Source: Ancalomicrobiaceae bacterium (GTDB lineage Bacteria; Pseudomonadota; Alphaproteobacteria; Rhizobiales; Ancalomicrobiaceae). Taken from it: a stretch of 50,992 nucleotides of DNA. Positions 8,916 to 17,680 of this stretch are shown piece after piece. How positions within the stretch are numbered: position 1 is the stretch's first letter; every line of letters begins with the position of its first letter. The stretch is taken from contig JARLIT010000337.1 in NCBI GenBank assembly GCA_031291575.1, positions 1 through 50,992 on the forward strand, written 5' to 3'. A program made the translations under genes and the position numbers. Under the pieces are notes generated by a model. It saw only the letters and a program-made list of their open reading frames with translations. It was not told the DNA's origin and made no database searches.

Positions 8916-9827
8916 TCACTTCTGGCACGTCGGGCACCAGAACGTCGAACGGCCGGACTGGGTGAGACGTTCGACCACCCCACCGCAGCCCGGGCGCAGA
9001 CAGGCTTCGCCTTCCCGGTCATAGACGTTGAAACGGTGCTGGAAGTAGCCGAGTTCGCCCGAGGCCTGCACATGATCGCGCAACGTCGAGCCACCGGCGG
9101 CGATCGCCTCCTGCAGAACCGAGCGGATCGATGCGGCGAGCGCTTCCGCCCGGGCGCGGGCGCCCCGTCCCGCAGCAATTGTGCCAGCGGCACGGGTCGG
9201 CGACAGTTCGGCCCGCCACAGCGCCTCGCACACATAGATGTTGCCGAGCCCGGCAATGAGCTTCTGGTCAAGGAGAGCCGCCTTCAACGGCGCGGTCTTT
9301 CCCGCGAACACCTCGGCGAGCGCGCCGGCGCCAAACAGGTTGCCCAGGGGCTCGATGCCGATGTCGCGCATCAGTGGGTGCGCGTCGAATGCCGCCCGTT
9401 CGACCAGCGTCATGAAGCCGAAACGGCGCGGATCGTTGTAGACAATGCGCGCGCAGCCGTCGGCGGGCGTGCGCAGATGGAACACCACATGGTCGTGCGC
9501 GGTGGATTTCCCGCGCGGCAGATGGAAATCGCCGGGTGTCTCGGTGGTATCCGTCCCGCCCCCCGCTGCCGCGCCGGCGAGGATGCGGAACGAGCCGGAC
9601 ATGCCGAGGTGCATGACGAGCACTGTGCTATCGTCCAGATCGGCGATCAGATATTTCGCCCGCCGCCCCAAGGCGACGACCGTGCGCCCGGTCAGCCGTG
9701 CGGCAAAGTCGTCGGGAAAGGGAAAGCGCAGGTTCGGGCGCCGCAGTTCGACGCGTTCGATCAGTGCTCCTTCCAGGATCGGGCCAAGGCCGCGACGGAC
9801 GGTTTCGACTTCGGGCAATTCGGGCAT
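8916..9827 (-). CDS. mutM: formamidopyrimidine-DNA glycosylase
   Basis: Fpg/MutM excises 8-oxoguanine and formamidopyrimidines and has AP-lyase activity. The 303-residue protein starts [13 protein letters not shown], so the processed enzyme has the catalytic N-terminal proline and the following glutamate. It also has the H2TH region ([15 protein letters not shown]) and a C-terminal zinc finger, here spaced C-x4-C-x16-C-x2-C rather than the E. coli C-x2-C form. The start at 9827 is fixed by the invariant MPELPE; no strong ribosome site is seen before it. It is divergent from ubiE, a conserved arrangement in alphaproteobacteria. Confidence 0.96.
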   Translation of the reverse strand: MPELPEVETVRRGLGPILEGALIERVELRRPNLRFPFPDDFAARLTGRTVVALGRRAKYLIADLDDSTVLVMHLGMSGSFRILAGAAAGGGTDTTETPGDFHLPRGKSTAHDHVVFHLRTPADGCARIVYNDPRRFGFMTLVERAAFDAHPLMRDIGIEPLGNLFGAGALAEVFAGKTAPLKAALLDQKLIAGLGNIYVCEALWRAELSPTRAAGTIAAGRGARARAEALAASIRSVLQEAIAAGGSTLRDHVQASGELGYFQHRFNVYDREGEACLRPGCGGVVERLTQSGRSTFWCPTCQK

Positions 9828-9951
9828 GGATTGGTGTGTCCGGAGCTTCTGCAGAAACGCAACGGCGACGAATTCGCGCCGGGATCCATGGCAATAGCGC
9901 AGCGCGCGCGCTTCGGCTATGGTCCGGCGCGTTTGCTCAAGGAGATGCGAC

Positions 9952-10758
9952 ATGGTCGAGGGGGCGGCTGCGGCCGGGGCTCAGGCGGGAGAGGACAGGT
10001 CGACGACGGCGGCCTTCGGGTTTACCGAAGTGCCGCTCAGCGACAAACAGGGCCTCGTCGACGACGTCTTCCACAAGGTTGCTTCGCGCTACGACCTGAT
10101 GAACGACCTGATGTCCGGCGGCATGCACCGGGTGTGGAAGGAGGCCTTCGTCTCCAAGCTCGCCCCGCCGAAGACCCGCACCGGCAGCCGGCCATTCGAG
10201 GTCCTCGACGTCGCCGGCGGCACCGGCGATATCGCTTTCCGCATCGTCGAGCGCTCGAAAGGTGCGACGCAGGCGACCGTCTGCGACATCAATTCTTCCA
10301 TGTTGGCGGTTGGGCGCGAACGGGCTGAGAAGCGCGGGTTTTCCGACGATATCGCCTTCATCGAGGGCAACGCCGAAGAGCTTCCGTTCGCGGCCGGCCG
10401 GTTTGACGCCTACACAATCGCCTTCGGCATCCGCAACGTGCCGCGGGTCGGCAAGGCGCTCGCCGAAGCCTTCCGCGTGCTGAGGCCCGGCGGGCACCTC
10501 CTCGTCCTCGAATTCTCCCTGGTCGACGTGCCGGGTTTGGCCGAGGTCTACGACGCCTTCTCCTTCAACGTCATTCCGCCGTTGGGTCGCCTCGTTGCCG
10601 GCGACAGCGAACCTTACAAGTATCTCGTCGAGTCGATCCGGACCTTTCCCAACCAGCAGCGCTTCGCCCAAATGATCCGCGAGGCCGGCTTCGAGCGGGT
10701 GAGCTACACCAACCTTTCGGGTGGCATCGCGGCCATCCATTCCGGCTGGAAGATCTGA
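9952..10758 (+). CDS. ubiE: ubiquinone/menaquinone biosynthesis C-methyltransferase
   Basis: UbiE is the SAM-dependent C-methyltransferase of ubiquinone synthesis. The 268-residue protein shows [12 protein letters not shown], the [17 protein letters not shown] motif that is diagnostic for UbiE/COQ5, motif [13 protein letters not shown], and a C-terminal [12 protein letters not shown]. The ATG at 9952 has AAGGAG seven bases upstream. ubiB follows after only two bases, so the two genes are an operon for ubiquinone synthesis. The gene is divergent from fpg. Confidence 0.97.
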   Translation: MVEGAAAAGAQAGEDRSTTAAFGFTEVPLSDKQGLVDDVFHKVASRYDLMNDLMSGGMHRVWKEAFVSKLAPPKTRTGSRPFEVLDVAGGTGDIAFRIVERSKGATQATVCDINSSMLAVGRERAEKRGFSDDIAFIEGNAEELPFAAGRFDAYTIAFGIRNVPRVGKALAEAFRVLRPGGHLLVLEFSLVDVPGLAEVYDAFSFNVIPPLGRLVAGDSEPYKYLVESIRTFPNQQRFAQMIREAGFERVSYTNLSGGIAAIHSGWKI

Positions 10759-10760
10759 AC

Positions 10761-12374
10761 GTGCCCCTTCAGGAACCGGCAGGCTTCGGTCCATTCCGGC
10801 CCGGCTCGATCGTCAGGCTGGCCCATGCCGGCTGGGTGTTGGCGCGCGAAGGCGTCATCCGCGCCATCGCTCCGCCGGATCCGCCGGCGCTCGGCCGCCT
10901 GGTCCTGGCCGCCTGCCGGCTGATCGAACGGCGGGGGCTTGCCCGTGTCGCCCGCTCGGCCCGCGTTTCCGAAGCGCTCAACCGGCTGGGGCCATCCTAC
11001 GTCAAGCTCGGCCAGTTTCTCGCCACACGACCCGACGTCGTCGGCCAGGAGATGGCGGACGATCTCGAAGCACTGCAGGATCGGCTGACCGCCTTCCCCA
11101 AGCCGGAGGCGCTGGCGGCCATCGAACGGGCTCTGCAACGGCCGATCTCCGCCCTGTTCGCCTCGATCGGCGAGCCGGTCGCCGCCGCCTCGATCGCGCA
11201 GGTGCATCGCGCCGAGGTGATCGACGCCGACGGCTCCAGCCACGCCGTGGCGGTCAAGGTGCTCAGACCCGATATCGAGGCGCGCTTCCGCCGCGATCTC
11301 GACAGTTTCTATCTCGCCGCGCGCATTCTGGAACGCCTGGTGCCGCCGATCCGGAGGCTTCGGCCAGTCGCCATCGTCGATACGCTTGCCCGCTCGGTGC
11401 GCCTGGAGATGGATCTACGCTTGGAGGCCGCCGCGCTCTCCGAACTGGCGGAGAACACCGCCGGCGATCCCGGTTTCCGCGTGCCGAAGGTCGACTGGGT
11501 CAGGACGGCCAAGGGCGTGCTGACGCTGGAATGGGTCGACGGCATGAAGCTCGCCGATCGCGACAAGCTGATCGCCAGCGGCCACGATCCGGTCGCCCTG
11601 TCGAAGGTCGTGATGCAGTCGTTCCTCAGGCACGCCATGCGCGACGGCTTCTTCCACGCTGACATGCACCAGGGCAACCTGTTCGTCGACAGGCAAGGCA
11701 CGCTCGTCGCCGTCGATTTCGGCATCATGGGGCGGCTCAATCCGGCCGAACGGCGGTTTCTCGCCGAAATTCTCTACGGCTTCATCCGCCGCGACTACCT
11801 GCGTGTCGCGCAAGTGCATTTCGAGGCCGGCTACGTCCCGGCGGGAGAAGAGGTCGACGTGTTCGCCCAGGCGCTCAGGGCCGTCGGCGAGCCCTTACGC
11901 GACCGGCCGGCGCGCGAGATCTCCATGGCGCATCTCCTGTCGCAGCTGTTCGAATATACCGAAGTCTTCCACATGGCGACGCAGCCGCGGCTGATCCTCT
12001 TACAAAAGACCATGGTGGTGGTGGAAGGCGTTGCCCGCTCGCTCGACCCCGATCTCGACATCTGGACGACATCGGAGCCGGTCGTTCGGGAATGGATCGA
12101 GCGCAATCTCGGACCGCTCGCCGTCCTCGGCGAAGCCGGTGACAGCATCTCGGCACTCGGACGTCTGGCGCTCGCACTGCCCCGATTCGCCGAGCGGGCC
12201 GAGCGGATTTCCGCCGGCTTCGCCCTGATGGCGGACAAGGGCATGCGCCTCGATGACGACACGGTCGAGCGGCTCGCTGCGGCCGAGGCCAGGGGCACGC
12301 GCTGGGGGCGGATCGCTCTCTGGATCGGGGCCTTGTCGCTCGCCGCGATTGCTGCTCATATGTTCGCATTGTAA
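10761..12374 (+). CDS. ubiB: UbiB ABC1/ADCK-family atypical kinase for ubiquinone synthesis
   Basis: UbiB-family ATPases are required for ubiquinone biosynthesis and are thought to mobilise lipid precursors. The 537-residue protein has the family KxGQ motif (YVKLGQFLATRPD, residues 80-92), the alanine-rich loop AAASIAQVH, the VKVLRP lysine, HADMHQGNLFVD and VDFGIMG catalytic segments, and a C-terminal membrane helix (about 516-537). The start codon is GTG at 10761, two bases after the ubiE stop, implying translational coupling. Length is as expected. Confidence 0.95.
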   Translation: MPLQEPAGFGPFRPGSIVRLAHAGWVLAREGVIRAIAPPDPPALGRLVLAACRLIERRGLARVARSARVSEALNRLGPSYVKLGQFLATRPDVVGQEMADDLEALQDRLTAFPKPEALAAIERALQRPISALFASIGEPVAAASIAQVHRAEVIDADGSSHAVAVKVLRPDIEARFRRDLDSFYLAARILERLVPPIRRLRPVAIVDTLARSVRLEMDLRLEAAALSELAENTAGDPGFRVPKVDWVRTAKGVLTLEWVDGMKLADRDKLIASGHDPVALSKVVMQSFLRHAMRDGFFHADMHQGNLFVDRQGTLVAVDFGIMGRLNPAERRFLAEILYGFIRRDYLRVAQVHFEAGYVPAGEEVDVFAQALRAVGEPLRDRPAREISMAHLLSQLFEYTEVFHMATQPRLILLQKTMVVVEGVARSLDPDLDIWTTSEPVVREWIERNLGPLAVLGEAGDSISALGRLALALPRFAERAERISAGFALMADKGMRLDDDTVERLAAAEARGTRWGRIALWIGALSLAAIAAHMFAL

Positions 12375-12457
12375 CGAGGCGGCCGATCATTGCATCCGAT
12401 CGGCATGCCCTGAACAGGCCGCATACAAGCGGCCGCGACCGATCTGCGAGGCTCGTC

Positions 12458-13168
12458 GTGCCGCGCTTTGTCCACCTGTGCCGTCTTCTCCTCTCGGCCC
12501 ATCTGGGCCTTGTCGCGGCCGGACCGGCCTCGGCCGCCGACGAATCGCTTTATCGCGCCGTAACCGGCAATTGGCTGATTGCGACAGAGGCGACCGGTAA
12601 GGGCTGCACCGTCACCCTGTCGGCGGAGAAGGCCGCCGGCGGCCGCGCCTTCACTCTGCCAGGCGACTGCAGTCCGCCCGATCCGGTGCTCCGGCAAGCC
12701 GCAGCCTGGGACTTCAACGACAAGGGCGGCGTCGTGTTTCGCGGCGCCGACGGGTTGGTGGTGCTGGCATTCGCCGAATTGCCCGACGGCAGTTTTGTCG
12801 AAACCGGCAAGACATCGGGCAAGCGGCTGATGCTGGTTGCGGCGAACGAGGGCCAGGAGCGGTTGGTGACGCCGCAACTCCTCGTCGGGCGCTGGCAGTT
12901 TCGCCGGCCGGGCGGCGATGCGATCTGCACGGTCGTACTGACCAACCTTCCTTTCGGCAAGGAGCGCGAGGACCGCGCGCTGAAGTTCGAGCCCGGCTGC
13001 GACGCCCGCGTGATGAAGCTGCAGCTGGTCAAATGGCACGTCGAAGCGGCGCTCCTCATCATGATCGGTGCCGAGACCGCCGATCTGACACTCGTCCCCA
13101 AGGCCGACGGCCGCTTCGTCAAGGCGGCGAAGGAGGGCGGCAAGCCGCTGGAACTGGTGAGGGGGTAG
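12458..13168 (+). CDS. secreted AprI/Inh-family protein with two inhibitor-like domains
   Basis: The start is a GTG at 12458. Residues 1-27 form a signal peptide ending ASA before ADESLY. The mature protein appears to be two tandem copies of the AprI/Inh fold (PF02974): copy one runs from GNWLIATEATGKGC to about residue 125 and copy two from GRWQFRRPGGDAIC to the end. Each has a W near its start, a paired cysteine pattern (C...GDC; C...GC) and a terminal GRF/GSF-x-ET/KA stretch. Family members inhibit metalloproteases or act as envelope proteins (Omp19 type). The target is unknown. No lipobox is obvious, so a periplasmic protein is likely. Confidence 0.65.
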   Translation: MPRFVHLCRLLLSAHLGLVAAGPASAADESLYRAVTGNWLIATEATGKGCTVTLSAEKAAGGRAFTLPGDCSPPDPVLRQAAAWDFNDKGGVVFRGADGLVVLAFAELPDGSFVETGKTSGKRLMLVAANEGQERLVTPQLLVGRWQFRRPGGDAICTVVLTNLPFGKEREDRALKFEPGCDARVMKLQLVKWHVEAALLIMIGAETADLTLVPKADGRFVKAAKEGGKPLELVRG

Positions 13169-13214
13169 AGTCGATCGTCGGCCCCCCTCGGCAACGGATG
13201 CCACCGAGCTATCC

Positions 13215-13295
13215 CCGTCATTGCGAGAGAAGCGAAGCAATCCAGATACTTCAATCACTTAAGGCTGGATTGCGTCGTTTCGCTCGCAATGACGG
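13215..13295. repeat. palindromic intergenic repeat, copy 1
   Basis: This is an 81-base imperfect palindrome. It opens with CCGTCATTGCGAGAGAAGCG and closes with CGCTCGCAATGACGG; the inner arms are GCAATCCAG and CTGGATTGC. The same family recurs at 21104-21176 and as a half copy at 48783-48797. It lies in the convergent gap between the AprI-like gene and the PPOX gene. Confidence 0.85.
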
Positions 13296-13338
13296 ACATG
13301 TACAGCCTGGTCCACTGGCGGCAAGACGGAAACCAGTC

Positions 13339-13890
13339 TCACTCCGCTGCCAAGGCCGGCAATCCGTCGAGGCTGACGGTATTCTTCTGCCGGCGGTACT
13401 CCTTCAAGCCCTCCTCGCCCTTCGTCTCAGCCCAACGCGCGAGGTTGGGGCGGTCGGCCGTGAACTCGAACAGCGGCACGCCGTAGCCGCAGGACGTCTG
13501 CACGTAGTCAACGTCGAGCGTGACGACCTGACGCGTCCCGGCCGGCTCCTCGCCGGCGAAGTGCGTGTCGATGAGCTCCCGGTATTCGGCCGTACCGCGC
13601 TCGTGCGACTGTCCCTTGCCGTAAAGTCTGAGGATCAGCGGTGCACCCGCAAACGCGCAGAACATGATCGTCATCCGCCCGTCCGCCTTGACGTGTGCCG
13701 CCGTCTCGGCTCCAGAGCCGGTCAAGTCGCGGTAGGCGACCTTGTTGGGCGAGATCACGCGGAAGCAGTCGGTCGGGCGCGGCGACATGTTGATGCGGCT
13801 CGTCGCCGTGGCCGTCGCGGTGAAAAAGATGTGCTGCGCCGCGATCATTTCGATGTGCGCATCGTTCAATTGCGGAAAAGGCTTGGCCAT
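13339..13890 (-). CDS. pyridoxamine 5'-phosphate oxidase-family FMN-binding protein
   Basis: This 183-residue protein has a split-barrel FMN-binding pattern: HIFFTATATATSRINMSPR near the N-terminus, VAYRDLTGSGAETAAHV, and MTIMFCAFAGAPLILRLYGKG, features shared by the general-stress and PPOX-class proteins. The segment QTSCGYGVPLFEF near residue 130 is typical of the plant/rhizobial subset of these proteins. Family members use FMN or F420 and often act on unknown small substrates, so the exact reaction is not assigned. The start is the ATG at 13888-13890. It is convergent with the AprI-like gene, separated by the palindromic repeat. Confidence 0.8.
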   Translation of the reverse strand: MAKPFPQLNDAHIEMIAAQHIFFTATATATSRINMSPRPTDCFRVISPNKVAYRDLTGSGAETAAHVKADGRMTIMFCAFAGAPLILRLYGKGQSHERGTAEYRELIDTHFAGEEPAGTRQVVTLDVDYVQTSCGYGVPLFEFTADRPNLARWAETKGEEGLKEYRRQKNTVSLDGLPALAAE

Positions 13891-14041
13891 CTGCGGGGGT
13901 CCGGGTCAAATTGGGCGGAGCGTGGCACGGCGTGCCATCTGAGATGTCTCGTTAGTGCTTCAGTGGGACAGGAGCAAGGATGGTGCGCCGGCTTTTCTTG
14001 ACAAGGGGTGGCGCTGGCTGCCGCCAAAGGACTGGACCGAC

Positions 14042-14641
14042 ATGGCCGACGACCGCCTGAGCAAGGCCTTTGCGCTGATCGATGCCGAGAATGCCGCGGA
14101 TACCGCCTCGATCGTCGTCGATGGCATGGCTCGCCCCTACGCCGTCTTCTACGGCGAGCGGATGACCGCGTGGCTGTCGAGGCTCGTGCCCGACGCCGCG
14201 GATGCGCTCGCCATCGCCGTCCGCGCCCAGCACATCCGCCGCTTCGATATCCCGCGCGCTTCCCATCCCGATGGCAAGCCCGGCTATTTCGCTTGGCGCA
14301 ATGCGCTGAAAGACCACCATGCCGAGCTGACCGCGGGAATCATGACCCGCGTCGGCTACGACGCCGCGACCATCGAACGCACCCGCGCCGTCATCCGCAA
14401 GGAGCGGCTGAAGCGCGATTCCGACGCCCAGGCACTCGAGGACTGCGCCTGCCTCACATTCCTCGAAAATGAATTCGTCGCCTTCGCCGACAAGCACAGT
14501 GACGACAAGATTGTCGATATCGTCGCGAAGACCTGGGCGAAGATGTCCGAGGCCGGGCATGCCGCCGCCGTCGGCCTCTTGCCGGGGTTGCCCGAGCGGC
14601 TCGGCGCCCTCGTTGTCAAGGCCGTGACGCCGCCGGCCTGA
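14042..14641 (+). CDS. DUF4202 family protein
   Basis: This soluble 199-residue protein starts MADDRLSKAFALIDAENAAD and contains AIAVRAQHIRRFDIPR, GYFAWRNALKDHH, and ALEDCACLTFLENEF, which match the DUF4202 family (PF13875). The conserved Q-H, R and E-D-x-x residues look enzyme-like, but no activity is established. An upstream in-frame ATG at 13955 exists; the 14042 start gives the family N-terminus and has an AAGGA site upstream. It precedes the phosphate transporter by 235 bases but has no clear functional tie to it. In other proteobacteria DUF4202 genes are often near sulfur-assimilation genes, which are not present here. Confidence 0.8.
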   Translation: MADDRLSKAFALIDAENAADTASIVVDGMARPYAVFYGERMTAWLSRLVPDAADALAIAVRAQHIRRFDIPRASHPDGKPGYFAWRNALKDHHAELTAGIMTRVGYDAATIERTRAVIRKERLKRDSDAQALEDCACLTFLENEFVAFADKHSDDKIVDIVAKTWAKMSEAGHAAAVGLLPGLPERLGALVVKAVTPPA

Positions 14642-14750
14642 TGGTATCCCGTCGCGTCGCCGCGGCAAGCCTCCACATTTTGTCAAGCCATTGCCCTGTC
14701 GTCATTTTCTCTGCCGTCCGGGATCCCCGATCGGCGGCAAATACGACGAA

Positions 14751-14772
14751 GGTCACACAGCTGTTACATGTT
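14751..14772 (+). promoter_or_regulatory. candidate Pho box upstream of the PiT transporter
   Basis: Two direct half-sites, GTCAC and GTTAC, are spaced 11 bases apart within GGTCACACAGCTGTTACATG. This matches the layout of PhoB-binding Pho boxes (two 11-base direct repeats of CTGTCAT type). The site lies about 105 bases upstream of the transporter start. PhoB control is inference. Confidence 0.4.
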
Positions 14773-14876
14773 TCGTCAACACTTTTTAAGCATTTCGGCG
14801 CGTCCGCCGTCGATGCCGGCCGCCTCTCCGGCAGCCGTTTCAGCGCCGTATTTCAGCTGGCGTTGCACGCAAACCG

Positions 14877-16517
14877 ATGGGGAGTCCCTTGACCGACATT
14901 GCCCTCGAACCGACTGCCGAACCGCACTCGTCCGGCCGGCCTCACCTCGACCATTCCACCGGGCTCGGCACGCTCGTCCTGTTCTTCGGCGCGCTCGCGG
15001 CCGGAGCGCTGTATGTCGCCTATTCGCTCTATGCCGACATTGTCGCGACCGGGGCCAGCCCGTCGACCTACCTGCCGTACATCCTCCTCGGCGTGGCGCT
15101 GCTCATTGCGCTCGGCTTCGAGTTCGTCAACGGCTTCCATGACACCGCCAACGCCGTCGCCACCGTGATCTATACGCACTCGTTGCCGGCCAATGTCGCC
15201 GTCGTCTGGTCGGGCCTGTGCAACCTGACCGGCGTTGCCCTGTCGTCCGGCGCGGTCGCCTTCGGCATCGTGTCGCTGCTGCCAGTCGAACTCATCCTGC
15301 AGGTCGGTTCGGACGCCGGCTTTGCCATGGTGTTCGCGCTGCTCATCGCCGCCATCATCTGGAACCTCGGCACCTGGTACTTGGGCCTGCCGGCATCGTC
15401 GTCGCACACGATGATCGGCTCGATCATCGGCGTCGGCGTCGCCAATGCGCTGCAGCACGGCCGCGACGGCACCTCCGGCGTCGATTGGGGCAAGGCCACC
15501 GAGATCGGCTATGCGCTCCTGGCGTCCCCTGTGTTCGGCTTCGCCTTGGCGGCGCTGCTGTTCTACCTGCTGTTTGCGGGCGTCAACATGTTCGTCAAGG
15601 GCAGCCCACTGTTCGCCGAACCGAAGCCTGGCAAGACGCCACCGTGGTGGATTCGCGGCATCCTCATCTTCACCTGCACGGGCGTCAGCTTCTTCCACGG
15701 CTCCAACGACGGTCAGAAGGGCATGGGCCTGATCATGCTCATCCTGATCGGCACCGTGCCGACGGCTTACGCCTTGAACCGCGCCATGCCGGACAGCGAG
15801 ATGCGCACCTATCAGCAGGCGTCCTCCGCCGCTGTCGTCGCCCTCGAAGTCTTCAAGAAAGCCGATGCTCCGGCCAATTTCCGCGCCGACGTCACCGAGT
15901 ACGTCCGCACCAAAAACCTGACGGACACGACGGTCGCCTCGATGCAGAAGCTGGCGCTCGCCATCTCCGACCAGGTCGCCCAATACGGCACGTTCGCCAA
16001 GGTTCCGAGCGCGTCCGTATCCAACGTCCGCAACGACATGTATCTCGCCTCCGAGGCTTCGAAGTTCCTCTTGAAGAGCCATGCCGCCGGCATGGATCCG
16101 ACGTCCGAGGGCAAGATCAAGGCATTGCAGAGCGTGTTCGACGGGTCGACCAAGTTCATTCCGTTCTGGGTCAAAATCGCCGTCGCCATCGCGCTCGGCC
16201 TCGGCACCATGGTCGGCTGGAAACGCATCGTCGTGACCGTCGGCGAAAAGATCGGCAAGACGCACCTGACCTATGCTCAAGGAGCGTCCGCCGAAATCGT
16301 GGCCATGGCCTGCATCGGCGCCGCCGACGGGCTCGGCCTGCCGGTGTCGACGACGCACGTGCTGTCATCCGGCATCGCCGGCACGATGTTCGCCAACAAG
16401 TCGGGCCTGCAACTGTCCACCCTGTTCAACATCGCCTTGGCCTGGGTGCTGACCCTGCCGGTGGCGATGCTGCTCTCGGGCACGCTGTTTTTCGTCTTCT
16501 CGTATCTGTTCCATTGA
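14877..16517 (+). CDS. pit: PiT-family inorganic phosphate transporter
   Basis: This 546-residue polytopic protein is predicted to symport phosphate across the inner membrane. The two halves each carry a PiT signature: FEFVNGFHDTANAVAT (about residue 85-100) with PASSSHTMIGSIIG, and FFHGSNDGQKGMG with ADGLGLPVSTTHVLSSGIAG near the C-terminus. About ten membrane segments flank a large hydrophilic loop (about residues 300-420). The ATG at 14877 is used, but a TTG at 14889 with GGGGAG four bases upstream is a credible alternative start. A Pho-box-like site lies upstream and a terminator downstream. Confidence 0.92.
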   Translation: MGSPLTDIALEPTAEPHSSGRPHLDHSTGLGTLVLFFGALAAGALYVAYSLYADIVATGASPSTYLPYILLGVALLIALGFEFVNGFHDTANAVATVIYTHSLPANVAVVWSGLCNLTGVALSSGAVAFGIVSLLPVELILQVGSDAGFAMVFALLIAAIIWNLGTWYLGLPASSSHTMIGSIIGVGVANALQHGRDGTSGVDWGKATEIGYALLASPVFGFALAALLFYLLFAGVNMFVKGSPLFAEPKPGKTPPWWIRGILIFTCTGVSFFHGSNDGQKGMGLIMLILIGTVPTAYALNRAMPDSEMRTYQQASSAAVVALEVFKKADAPANFRADVTEYVRTKNLTDTTVASMQKLALAISDQVAQYGTFAKVPSASVSNVRNDMYLASEASKFLLKSHAAGMDPTSEGKIKALQSVFDGSTKFIPFWVKIAVAIALGLGTMVGWKRIVVTVGEKIGKTHLTYAQGASAEIVAMACIGAADGLGLPVSTTHVLSSGIAGTMFANKSGLQLSTLFNIALAWVLTLPVAMLLSGTLFFVFSYLFH

Positions 16518-16560
16518 GCGCCGGGCGGTCAGCGAGACCGCAGCGCGCATCTCAACCCAC

Positions 16561-16590
16561 AACCGCCCGGACCTTGGTTCGGGCGGTTCT
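16561..16590 (+). terminator. Rho-independent terminator after pit
   Basis: A nine-base-pair stem AACCGCCCG/CGGGCGGTT (16561-16588) is followed by a short TCTCGTTT stretch. It lies between the convergent pit and CorA-like genes and may serve both. Confidence 0.6.
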
Positions 16591-16617
16591 CGTTTGCGGT
16601 GGCCGTCGGCACCGCCG

Positions 16618-17619
16618 TCAGGAACGTCTTGCACCAAAATGGCGCAACGTCAGCCACCCGGCCAGGGCGGCTGAGGCGATGACGAGGATGGCGGCATAGA
16701 CGGTGCCGCCGGGTACGTCCTGCAGGAACATGTCCTTGGTGTTCATGCCAAAGAAGCCGGTGATCAGGGTCGGCGGCATCAGCACCACGGTGAACAGCGA
16801 CAGGATGAACAGGTTCTGGTTGATCTGGTCCTGCCGGCGCGTCGAAATCTCGTCAGTGAGGAGCCGGGCGCGTTCCTGCAACAGGATCACGTCCTGGTCG
16901 AGCGCCGCCATGTGGTGGCCGCGTTGTTCGAGCATGGCGCGAGCCGGCGCCGGCAGCGTTGGCTCCGGCCGACTGTCCATGCGATGGAACAGCCGCGCCG
17001 AGGTCCTGAGGGTCCGGTGGATGCGGGCGATCTCGCGCCTGAGGCTGCCGAGCTGGCCGTGCTGATCGCCCCGGCGCTGTTCGTGGATTTCCTCTTCGAT
17101 GCCGTCCATCTCGTCGGTCAGCCGGTCGAGATGCTCCTCGAGGTCGCGCTCGAAGGAGGCCGAGACGGCGGCGAACAGGTCGATCGTCTGGGCAAACCAG
17201 CGGCCGCTCGCCACTTCGGTGCGGATGGCACTCATCGTCTGCAGCGGCAGCCGGCGGGCGGTGACCAGCAGCCGGTCGGTCAAGGCGAAATGGAAATGCC
17301 CGACTTCGCGGATCTCGTCGGTCAGGTCGTTGAGAAAGCCCGGCATCGTGCCGGTCAGCACGCCGCCCATGACGGAGAGGATCAAGTGCCGGTCGCGACT
17401 GACCACGGCGGCGGCGATTCTGCCATCGAGCCCCGGCAGGCGGGCGATCTGGGCCTCGATCCTGCCGTCTGGAACGGCCAGATGCAGCCAGACGCAGCCA
17501 TCCGTCGGCAGGTTTTCCGGCAGGCTCGCCTCGCCGTCGAGGCTGGAGACGGAGTTGCCGTCGGGGGCGAAGTGAAACGCCCAGATGAGGCCTGGAAACG
17601 CTTGGTGCAAGTCGGTCAT
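16618..17619 (-). CDS. CorA/ZntB-like divalent cation transporter
   Basis: This 333-residue protein has a large cytoplasmic N-terminal domain, a long coiled-coil-rich segment (about residues 150-270), and two C-terminal membrane helices. The family signature GMN is present at 291-293 in ITGFFGMNTKDM, before the second helix. The CorA family forms pentameric channels for Mg2+ or Co2+, and the ZntB subgroup transports Zn2+. The N-terminal domain (WLHLAVPDGR; IRTEVASGRWF) resembles the ZntB subgroup more than CorA, but this is a tentative reading. The start MTDLHQ at 17619 is chosen over a longer frame with a low-complexity leader. Confidence 0.85.
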   Translation of the reverse strand: MTDLHQAFPGLIWAFHFAPDGNSVSSLDGEASLPENLPTDGCVWLHLAVPDGRIEAQIARLPGLDGRIAAAVVSRDRHLILSVMGGVLTGTMPGFLNDLTDEIREVGHFHFALTDRLLVTARRLPLQTMSAIRTEVASGRWFAQTIDLFAAVSASFERDLEEHLDRLTDEMDGIEEEIHEQRRGDQHGQLGSLRREIARIHRTLRTSARLFHRMDSRPEPTLPAPARAMLEQRGHHMAALDQDVILLQERARLLTDEISTRRQDQINQNLFILSLFTVVLMPPTLITGFFGMNTKDMFLQDVPGGTVYAAILVIASAALAGWLTLRHFGARRS

Positions 17620-17680
17620 GGTCGATCCGGCAATCGGTTGAAGATGGCGTCGAGTTCTGGAGACAGTTTGCCGGATAGGC

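Noticed and set aside
8781..10328. A 515-codon plus-strand frame spanning fpg and the start of ubiE
   Set aside because: It overlaps two recognisable genes in other frames, and GC-rich DNA produces long spurious frames.
14853..16358. A 501-codon minus-strand frame across the PiT transporter
   Set aside because: It is antisense to a well-supported phosphate transporter and has no family resemblance.
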